The translations under genes and the position numbers were made by a program. This document shows, piece by piece, positions 55,752-64,000 of a DNA stretch of 64,000 nt. The stretch is from Norana najaformis (taxonomy: Eukaryota > Annelida > Clitellata > Crassiclitellata > Hormogastridae). Each line of letters begins with the position of its first letter. The first letter of the stretch is position 1. Under the pieces are notes generated by a model that searched no databases, had not been told where the DNA came from, and saw nothing but the letters and a program-made list of their open reading frames with translations. Where the stretch lies: contig OZ029929.1 of NCBI GenBank assembly GCA_964023275.1, positions 9,746,856-9,810,855 of the forward strand, written 5' to 3'.

Positions 55752-56894
55752 TTGAAGTAATTGAATTGAAGTGGAAAGATATACTGATGAAAACTGTTTG
55801 TACTTATCTAAAGATTTTGTCACAGTTAGTTGCAATATATAGACCTATACCTTGTTTGGTGCATGAAGAATTATGTATCTTATCACAATGGTTTATGGTT
55901 TAATTAATTGTTCTTGAACTTAAATAAACTTAGTTACATGTTTATGCTATTCTCTGGCTTAAGAAGAAACACTTCTTCTCATAACTTAACGGTTTCCGTG
56001 GATGTGCAGATACACTGAATAGTCCACCGTAGTCTAAATTCTGCAGTGTTAAAATATTACAATTTTAAGAGAGAAAGACATTTAACGATTTTAGTATCAA
56101 TATGCCAGTCAAAATAAATTTATTTCATTTTATTTATTGCTCCAAAAACAACATAAAATATAGATCGTAGGCCTATCTAAATCTTATACAGAGTACATGT
56201 ACTTGATTGGATAAGTTTACAAGTTTTCACTCTCGATATTCAACCGCTTGCGATTAAATAAAATGTCAAATCGAAATAGTCCAATTGCTCTTGTTGGTTA
56301 GAAATAGAACCTTCGAACGACTGAAAACAGAGTGGCTAAATGGATATATCGAGACTGAGTGATTGTCGTCACTGAGTACAAAGCAAACCATTATGTTAAA
56401 GGAAGTTTTTACGTAGCGTCACAATTCCGACGGCGTTGTTTGCAATATGTGCGCGAAAGCCAACGCTCATGGCGATTTCATTCCTGATTAACGCTGGGAC
56501 GAAATGCGACACGTGACACACAAAATGCTTCTCGATTCCGTTAAGAAATGTCCAAATGGAGGTAAAAGAGCCATATTCAGGACGTTCAAGAAATCAACTA
56601 TGCAGCTTGAATCAGGGTGGATCATGTTTACACTTGTTGGCAATCGCATAATTTAGACAAACGAGAGGCAGTCTAAGTTTTACTTGTCCCTTGTCGTTTT
56701 GTAGCCTTTTAGTTTAGGCCTAATAGATGTGCAACTGTAAGAGCCAGAGCGCAGGTCCCATATGTTACCGCCCACGCCCTAGGCCAGTGTGCGAACGATA
56801 AAAAATATTAGAGGGAGTATTTTTATATACCAGCACGAAGTTGTTTGTTTTTAGCAAAATTCGATTGCACATTTACATGATCAGATATACATAT

Positions 56895-57108
56895 GGGACG
56901 CGGTTGTGTGAAAGTATGGTTTGTGCCTCTTAACCGGAGGGTCGCGGGTTCGAATCTGACTCAAGCCACTGCGTAGCGACCTTAGACAAGTTGCTGACCC
57001 ACAATTTTCTATGAGCAAGGCAAATGGGAACCACCTCACTTATCCTCTGGTGGCATAAAGCCAATGGACCTGCCTTCAGACAGAGAACATATCATCATCA
57101 TCATCATC
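56895..57108 (+). mobile_element. tRNA-derived SINE with ATC tail
   Basis: The head resembles a tRNA with a perfect-looking B box (GGGTTCGAATC, ~56948-56958). The body has CTTAGACAAGTTGCTGACCC, wording common to several SINE families, and the tail is (ATC)n. It is flanked by ATATACATAT (56885-56894) and ATATGCATAT (57109-57118), a 10-bp target duplication with one mismatch. Copy A (~13310-13330) lacks it, giving an empty site. Confidence 0.8.
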
Positions 57109-57370
57109 ATATGCATATAAGCTTTCGGCTATATGAGTAGGCCAGGATTGCAAACAGTATTACGAGTGTATGTTCGCGGCTGATGAACACATGATGCTGA
57201 TTGAGTTAATCCTTACGAAGAATAAAAGGAACTATGACGAGTCGTAATCACAGGCAGCTGTCTTAAAAATACTGATATATCAACGTACCGTACGTACCAA
57301 GGAAACACCTCATCTGTGCATACGGTTAATTTTGGAAGGCGACAAATCGTTTTTAAGCCTATTTTCAATT

Positions 57371-57963
57371 TTTCTTCTTCTTCCTTCTGGCTGGAATTAG
57401 TCCCTCCTAGGGGAGGGGTCAGCCACATGAATCCTTCTTTTCCATTTGTTTCTATCTCCAGTATCTTCTTTTTTCAGTCTGAGAAGCTTTAAGTCTTGTT
57501 GAATCATGTCTCCCCATCTCTTCTTTTGTCTTCTCCCACTGCGGCGTCCATAAACCTCTGCTGTCATAATTCTTTTAATGCAATTTTCCTTCTCTCCTCA
57601 TCACATGACCACACCATCTCGTATTTTGTCAGATATACATGCCACTCCCAATTTCTGTCTTTCAGTGAGATTTCGCAGCATTCTCATTTCAGTTCTCTCC
57701 AGCAGCTTCTCCTCCTCTTTCGTCAATGTCCATCCAGGCTTCTGCTCCAAATATCATCACTGGTCTTATCATTGTTTTGTACACCTTTCCTTTCAGTTGG
57801 ACCGGCATTTTGACATCGCACAATATGCTCGATAGGTCTTTCCATTTTTGCCGCGCTGCCTTGATCCTGTTCTTAACATCATGTTTGCATTCTCCTTTAG
57901 CATTCATTATCGACCCAAGGTATTTAAAGGTTTCTACTTGTTTCAGTGCATTTCCTGCAATGT
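57371..57963 (-). mobile_element. 5'-truncated RTE-like LINE fragment
   Basis: Minus strand: QVETFKYLGSIMNAKGECKH, VKNRIKAARQKWKDLSSILC and YKTMIRPVMIFGAEAW, then a decayed C terminus ending in a GAA-rich tail. It is flanked by CCTATTTTCAATT (57358-57370) and CCTATTTCCAATT (57964-57976), a 13-bp target duplication with one mismatch. Copies A and B have the empty site. Confidence 0.85.
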
Positions 57964-59429
57964 CCTATTTCCAATTAATGAGTAATCAATTTATTTTTCA
58001 AACAAAACTGATCAGTAATTATCATGAAAAACGCTAAAAATGACTCTTTACTAAATTTACACGTTTTGTTGAAAAATACGAAATAAATCGGTGAATTCTA
58101 ACAAACATGAGCTCTTGCTAGATTTTACGTGGAACAGCCGAGGTTTAAAAATCATAGATTCTGTCACTGGAACAGGCTCTTAAAAGATATGAAACATTTA
58201 TATCCGTTGGAACTGGTTTAGTGGGCCTACATAAATAATTGTGATGACATCAAATGTCTATTCTCTGCAAAAACAAGATGCACACATCTAGAGAACTAAC
58301 GATACTACCTTCATTCAATACAGCATAAGATCAATTCCTTAAGTCAGTGCCCACAAAGGCAAAGTCGTAGAAACGCCAACGCCACTGATGATGATGATGA
58401 CGATAATGATGATGTTTAACTGATTCCACCATTTATTGCGATGGTTTAGGCAGTCGAGTCGAATCCAGTAGATGCTGTGTTTCGATGTAATCCAAAACGT
58501 GTGCTCGTAAACTAAGTAAGGCAAAACGCTAGACTGGTCTCGAGCATTCATAGCCAAAAAGTCCGCGTCTAAATGCGAAAATGCTCCCTTATAAAGCCCT
58601 TGAAGCTCACTTGGTTTCTGCTTTCATTTTGCAAGCATCATATGCTTTATATAGGCTAAATCTTTTTATGTGTCAGCCTCTATTTTTTAGTCAGTTTGCA
58701 ACTCTGAATTACACGAACTGCTTAGAAATTTAACTAGGAATATTTATTTTTATTCGAATCATATTATAACTTTTATAATACAAGTCGTTTAGTCAATATG
58801 CGGGGCAATATTAGTACTAAAAGGTTTGCCTGCATAGAAGCTTCGAAATAGGACAGTTTTCTTCGAATCATACATCCAAAAGGGAATCTACAATAAAACA
58901 CGCGCCTTGCTTTACACATACTCTCTCCTCGTATAATCAGTTTCGGTAATTTGTCCAAACGTCAGATCACTCATGATTCTAATACGACGTCGACTTGAAG
59001 GATAGGCCTACCTTTATGTGGTCGCAATTAACCAAAAGTAATGTCGTCTGTCTGACTTAAAATGTTTGGGCCAATCTGACTTTTCACGCTTAATTTAAAC
59101 TTCCACATCAAGAGTTCTTCAGACATTGCATACAAGATTTGGACCTTATTTGCAAGTCTGAGTCAGACTACAGGACGTGTGGCGGTCGGGTTTTCTCATC
59201 GAAACCGAAGGCGCAACAAAGACAAGTGGCAATCAAAAACAGAAATACAGCGTCAAAACAGTGATGCCAAATGTGGAGACAATTGAGATAAGCTGGTAAG
59301 TATGCAACTGAAAAAATCTTGCCGAAAAAACCATTAGAAAAGAGTAGTTAACTACAAGTTGAGTTTTGTAGTTTAACTACTAGTGACAGCTACAGTGAAC
59401 TACTGTTAAAAAAGTAGTTCAGAACTTCT

Positions 59430-59950
59430 TCGCTAGAGCCATAACTGGTATCTCAAAATATATGTACAACCTCTGTACTCATTTCTCTACACTGACTTCC
59501 TGTTCAGCAAAGGATTTATTTCAAATTGAAGCTTATAGTTTATAAAACACTGAACTTTGGCGAACCACTATATTTTAAATCAGTCCTCATTCCCCATATT
59601 TATCGTTATATAACGAAGTCATCTTATTGCCTTTCGCTGGTGATAGGCCTACCTAAGCGTAGAACTGTTCTTGACAAACGAGCGTTTTCGTTTGCTTAAT
59701 CCAGTTTTCAGAACTCTCTTCCTGTATCTGTTCGTTCTCCTCAGTCGCTTGTGTCATTTCATTCTGAACTTAAAACTTAACTTTTCAAATCGCTTATCCA
59801 CGATAGGCTGCCTCTCTGTCCTGGAGGTTTGATCTTCTGGATATTGACCAGATTGGGGTTTGGTGTTGGTGCGATATCAGTTGATGCCTTGTGCATTAGA
59901 CACCGGCGTCCTAGAAGTTATTAATTAGCAATTATTAACAATAACATTAT
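59430..59950 (+). mobile_element. CR1/L2-like LINE 3' fragment
   Basis: Counterpart of 18110-18610 in copy C; the same 3' end GATGCCTTGTGCATTAGACACCGGCG. Probably inserted before B and C separated. Confidence 0.7.
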
Positions 59951-60218
59951 TCGTTCTAGACTTTATTAATATCGGATTAAAGCAGATGACACCGTTTATT
60001 ATAATGCGAACATAAAGGTTATTTTTCCAGTTCATTCTAGATCTGATTAAATTACCTAGAACGCGAACGTAACTTCTAGAGATTCCATATGACCAAAAAG
60101 CCTGTTATGCCCAAACGAGTATCTTAGTTCTTAATATAATCCTATCCTCAAATACGACTGTTGGTTACCCAATGACTGGCTGAGAAATTAATTCAACTCT
60201 TTGTCTGCTCTTCGGACT

Positions 60219-60302
60219 CTTACTCTTTCTCTCTGTCTCTCTCTCTCAGTATGTCTCGTCTGTCTGTTTGTCTGTCTGTCTCTCTCTGCTTCTCTTTCTC
60301 TA
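60219..60302. repeat. CT/GTCT microsatellite
   Basis: CTCTGTCTCTCTCTC and TCTGTCTGTTTGTC units. Counterparts lie at ~14168-14215 (A) and ~18912-18985 (B). Confidence 0.85.
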
Positions 60303-60695
60303 AATTCTGCGTAGCTCGGTTGCCAGTAAGGCTTCCGTGGTGACTTCTGACATGACCAAGTGAACACATATATAAACACAAAAAACATCACATATATACC
60401 ACACATATATTAACACATATGAACACTTATGTACAACACATATACTGTACACAACACGTTCACTGCTGCACAGAAATAGTTTAATATATATAAAAAGGCA
60501 CATAAGCATATACAATATTCCCGAACTTCAATAAGAACCACAGAAGAATTTAACTATAAGCAATTTAGTAGCCTGTATTTCCATCTGTCAAGCGCACATG
60601 CATTACATTATGTAGAACAATTGTATACATTTTAAATAGTTATTTATAACACGAGCAAATATAATATTTGGGAATTCATAACCTTAGAATAACAT

Positions 60696-63600
60696 TCATT
60701 GCCTGCAAATACGTGAAGACAGCTTTCTAATAAATTCTTCCTTATCAAATGGTTTCCACATTGGGTCAAAATTCGCATGCATATAGGGGTGGTCGTAATT
60801 GCATTGTATTATAGGTATATCTAATGAGGCGCCGTCTGGACATAGAGCCAGATAAATATCATAGATCCGATTGTAGCAGATGGGAATCTTAATATTGTCT
60901 GAAGAAAAGTTCACATCTTCCGCTTCACTGAACTGCAAACATTCATAATTTTCATTTATACGTAGAACTTTCTGTCTGAATGAGGGCATAAGGTAACAGG
61001 GATAAAAGTCATGTCGAGAAAACTCAATGAAGCAAAACATTATCCTCTCGAGCCAGAAGGCGAGTTCCGTTCGCGTAATTTTGTCTTCGTTTCGGTCGTA
61101 AACTTTCTTTTTATTACGGGCATTGAGAGCTTCAATGCAAAAGAGAACACAAGTCTTCAATTGATAGGAAGTTTTCGCTTTACATTCAAGAATATTTTTG
61201 CAAACTATGTACGCTGCTTTTATTAAAGGCGAACTTTCTTTGATGATTCGACTTTCTACTGGTGCAAATGAAATTCTAGCAAATGTTTCGGAAGAGAGAA
61301 ATTGAGCAACCTTTGGGTTGGAGCGATCAAAGGGTGACCGATCAAAGACCACTGTACAACCGTCTGTTTTCACAGCAGGATTTATGCCAACTGGCAGCGA
61401 ATCTCCTGGCCAACAATTTTCCAAGGAAACACAAGCAACTACGTCAATATATATCTTGACAAAGAGAGAGCCACCCTCTCCGTCGTCAATGGGATGAAGC
61501 ATTTTTAGTCTCACCGTCTTACATTTAGAAGCTGGCCGCTGATATATATTTTCGTCTATATCTGTTACAGGGCTTTGGAACAGATCCTCGTCTTTCCAGA
61601 AATTAGGGTTGTTTAAGACTTCTTCCAGAATAATCTGGAATCTAGAATTGACTTTATGAGTCAGCAAACACTGATCTGAGTTGAAGAAGCAGTCAAAGGC
61701 CTCGTCATTCCGACTCTTGGCATCGCCTTTTGACTTCCGTCTCAGTTGAAAGTAGCCTTCAGGACCCAACGGATGTGGAAACACTTCGCACAGTTGGCCA
61801 AGGTTAGTCATATTTAAGTTATAGTCGAAGTCTGCTGAAAGAGTAGCTCTTGTTTCTTCGTCGGAGCTTCCGATTAAAATCGGCTGACACTCAAATCGCC
61901 AATCCCTTTCCTTTATACTATGAGCCAAACGTTCCATGAGGTGTTGTAGTGGTGTTTTAAGCTGGCTTACGCGCCTGTTAAGTCGAATATATTTATTTTG
62001 GATCCACATATTCCAAATTGCTTCTTCTGACGACTCATAACCGGAAGCTTTTAGGGAGCAAACTGTAATCGTGGACGCAACGTTTTGCTTCTTCAGTTCT
62101 GTCACATGAATATTGCGAGTTGGGCTGGGCAAGAAGTGTTGCGATCCCATTCTGATTGGAAATTTCACAGCGTTGTCTTCGTCGATTCTCATCTGGTCTC
62201 GTAGTTGCTTAAGATCTCTAGGAGTATATCCGTATCTGTCTTTTGTATTTTCATTAGCTCCGTGGTTGACGAGCAAATTGTAATCATAATTTTTTTCTGC
62301 GTAATGTAAAGGAGTTTTACGGTAAATGTCAGTTGCATTTACGCTACAGCCTAATTCTAGTAACACCCTTAGCACCTCACATTCTTCAATGACGTTGGAG
62401 AACGATCCAATACCAAGATGGTGAAGAGGAGTTCTTCCTTTGTCATCTCTTACAGTAGCTAAATCCCTGAAATTCTCTTGTTTTAAGTCAAATCTTTCAT
62501 GGTTTTGTTCTGTTTTGCGAACAGGAGAGTCGATGAGTCGAGGCAAGGGATTTCGATCTCGTTGGTTTTGAATAGCCCCGCGATTCTGAAACTCTTTGAA
62601 AGTTGCCGAATTAATTCTGTTGGAAGACTTCACTGCCAAATCCAGTGGCGTGTTTCCTCTTAAATCCATGGCATTCACGTTTGTTTCGACAATACCTAAC
62701 AACAATTTAACTATTTTTTCTTTATATGCAGTAGTTTTCTTTTCGTCGTTAATGAATTGCATTTTAAAGGCATAACACCAATCGCGAATCTGAAGAGAAT
62801 TGTTGATGACATATTTTTGCTTTCGAAGCACCTTGCAGAAGAAACTCAAATCAAGCGAGTTTCCAAATTGCTCAAAGACAGCTGCATGCAAGGCAGTAAA
62901 TCCATAATAGTCGTGAAGATTCACGGACGCTTTATTGTTCAGCAGCAGCTGAACTACTTCGACATGATGCCCCGCAGCCGCTTTAATCAGAGCAGTTGCT
63001 CCATATTGATCTCTTGCGTCCAGATCGAGTTTCATTCTCGATTTGGGCTCCCATTCAAGCAAGATTTTAACGGCATGATGACAGCCATTTTGAGAAGCAA
63101 TGATCAAAGCCGATTCGCCATCAGAATTTTTTGTATTGAAGTCTGCACCTTTCTCTAACAGCAGTTTTAATATATGGTCTATATTTTGAATCTGCAAGAG
63201 TCCCTTTCTTGACTTTTTAATAAGCTGATAGTGAAACCATTTTGAGCATATTTTGAGCACTTCGTGAAGTGGAGTGTTTAATTCCTTGCCCGGATAGTTT
63301 ACATTGAATCTGTCCGAATTTACAAGAACTTCTGCGATTTCTGTAACATTTTTGCATTTGATAGTGTCACAAAGAGCTTCACTCAATGAGGATATAAAGC
63401 AATGAAAGGCGTCTGTAAGATGTTCCTCTGAATATACACGTTGGTTTGTATTGAGCAATATCTCAACCATTTTTGGTTGGACGTAAAGCGCTGCCAGTTC
63501 AAGTGCAGTGTGTCCATCTGAGTCTCTCGTTATCTCCAGAGGCGTGTTTGCTTCTGCCCAAACTATTCCAGCAGATGCGCATTGACCATCGCCCTTCCTA

Positions 63601-64000
63601 AGTTCGAATGGCTTGACGTTTTTCGTTTCAACCAAGTTCCTGACATTCTCTTGACGTCTGTACAAGACTTCTTTGAATTTTTCAAAAGTCCTGCAGCTGT
63701 GCTTTAAAATAACTTTAACAACCTCTGTATAACCCTTTTCGACGGCAACGTGCAATGGAGTCTTTTCACGATCGAACGCTATAAAATCCGAAACTCGGCG
63801 ATGCAATAACACATCGACGACTTCTGCATGGCCATTCTCAGCTGCAAGGTAAAATGGCGTTTTCTTAGATTGTTTCCTGACGTCCACGGTAACATGGTTT
63901 TCCAGTAAAATCACAACATTCGAAGTGTGACCATTTCGGGCGGTTATATGAAGTGGAGTCAATTTTACGTTGTAACACTCATTAACAGCCGCACCGTGAC
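60696..64000 (-). CDS. ANK3: ankyrin-repeat cGAS-like (Mab-21 family) protein, N terminus beyond window
   Basis: An open minus-strand frame continues to the right edge, so the start and any acidic leader are not visible. About 1,100 aa are present: an ankyrin array from the edge down to ~62200 (TPLHITARNGHTSNVVILL and many more), then a Mab-21/cGAS-type nucleotidyltransferase. Catalytic features are GSSDEETR (~61870), the paired acids of SADFDYN (~61822) and a third acid in VKIYIDVVACV (~61445), followed by CWPGDSLP and the helical C lobe with ELAFWLERIMFCF. It is closely related to ANK2 over its whole length and ends with the same SSR.CRQ-type terminus. It is probably an active enzyme. Its ligand is unknown. 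Confidence 0.92.
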   Translation of the reverse strand, partial: HGAAVNECYNVKLTPLHITARNGHTSNVVILLENHVTVDVRKQSKKTPFYLAAENGHAEVVDVLLHRRVSDFIAFDREKTPLHVAVEKGYTEVVKVILKHSCRTFEKFKEVLYRRQENVRNLVETKNVKPFELRKGDGQCASAGIVWAEANTPLEITRDSDGHTALELAALYVQPKMVEILLNTNQRVYSEEHLTDAFHCFISSLSEALCDTIKCKNVTEIAEVLVNSDRFNVNYPGKELNTPLHEVLKICSKWFHYQLIKKSRKGLLQIQNIDHILKLLLEKGADFNTKNSDGESALIIASQNGCHHAVKILLEWEPKSRMKLDLDARDQYGATALIKAAAGHHVEVVQLLLNNKASVNLHDYYGFTALHAAVFEQFGNSLDLSFFCKVLRKQKYVINNSLQIRDWCYAFKMQFINDEKKTTAYKEKIVKLLLGIVETNVNAMDLRGNTPLDLAVKSSNRINSATFKEFQNRGAIQNQRDRNPLPRLIDSPVRKTEQNHERFDLKQENFRDLATVRDDKGRTPLHHLGIGSFSNVIEECEVLRVLLELGCSVNATDIYRKTPLHYAEKNYDYNLLVNHGANENTKDRYGYTPRDLKQLRDQMRIDEDNAVKFPIRMGSQHFLPSPTRNIHVTELKKQNVASTITVCSLKASGYESSEEAIWNMWIQNKYIRLNRRVSQLKTPLQHLMERLAHSIKERDWRFECQPILIGSSDEETRATLSADFDYNLNMTNLGQLCEVFPHPLGPEGYFQLRRKSKGDAKSRNDEAFDCFFNSDQCLLTHKVNSRFQIILEEVLNNPNFWKDEDLFQSPVTDIDENIYQRPASKCKTVRLKMLHPIDDGEGGSLFVKIYIDVVACVSLENCWPGDSLPVGINPAVKTDGCTVVFDRSPFDRSNPKVAQFLSSETFARISFAPVESRIIKESSPLIKAAYIVCKNILECKAKTSYQLKTCVLFCIEALNARNKKKVYDRNEDKITRTELAFWLERIMFCFIEFSRHDFYPCYLMPSFRQKVLRINENYECLQFSEAEDVNFSSDNIKIPICYNRIYDIYLALCPDGASLDIPIIQCNYDHPYMHANFDPMWKPFDKEEFIRKLSSRICRQ

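Larger units (their letters stand above)
55752..60690. repeat. segmental duplicate C of the ANK 3' flank
   Basis: It aligns in order with copy A (11929-14660) and, in its right half, copy B (17383-19345). Relative to A it contains a SINE (56895-57108), an RTE-like LINE (57371-57963) and the LINE tail at 59430-59950. It lies immediately 3' of ANK3. A plus-strand reading CLYLSKDFVTV is shared with copy A at ~11960. A CT microsatellite lies at 60219-60302. Confidence 0.75.

Overview
The window looks like nuclear DNA of an invertebrate animal. Coding stretches carry spliceosomal introns, intergenic DNA is AT-rich, and most of the window is old transposon debris (CR1/L2-like and RTE-like LINEs, tRNA-derived SINEs, piggyBac, foldback elements, Polinton-like fossils). 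The gene families present (ankyrin repeats fused to a Mab-21/cGAS-like nucleotidyltransferase, and a double-CARD protein) fit a marine invertebrate with an expanded innate-immune repertoire. The phylum cannot be fixed from sequence reading alone.

Host genes. Three tandem paralogues lie on the minus strand: ANK1 (left edge, 111-2495, ended by a stop codon before its catalytic domain), ANK2 (19711-23847, complete, 1378 aa) and ANK3 (60696-64000, running off the right edge). ANK2 and ANK3 keep the Gly-Ser and three-acid signature of cGAS-like receptors at the C terminus, after a long ankyrin array. A fourth host-type gene (31803-35149, minus) can be built from five exons with four phase-1 introns. 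It encodes two CARD domains followed by an unrecognised helical domain. A small secreted cysteine-containing peptide is possible at 53913-54116 (plus).

Layout. 1-2960: ANK1 and its upstream block. 3.0-11.3 kb: transposon debris, two virus-like fossils and LINE tails. 11.3-19.7 kb: a foldback element, then two tandem copies (A and B) of the ANK 3' flank; B carries a young RTE-like LINE with an exact 11-bp target duplication. 19.7-24.3 kb: ANK2 and its upstream block. 24.9-37.3 kb: a piggyBac 5' end split by an 11.7-kb insertion with ~840-bp inverted ends; the insertion holds a broken transposase-like gene and the apparently intact double-CARD gene. 38-53 kb: LINE fragments, microsatellites and a 0.8-kb tandem duplication. 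55.7-60.7 kb: copy C of the ANK 3' flank, with its own SINE and LINE insertions. 60.7-64 kb: ANK3.

How it fits together (inference). The ANK genes grew by tandem segmental duplication, and shared flanks allow each transposon insertion to be dated against its empty sites. cGAS-like enzymes usually make cyclic dinucleotides for STING-type signalling, and CARDs recruit caspase or adaptor partners, so the window may be an immune-gene neighbourhood shaped by mobile elements. The CARD gene sitting inside a transposon-like insertion is the most unusual arrangement.
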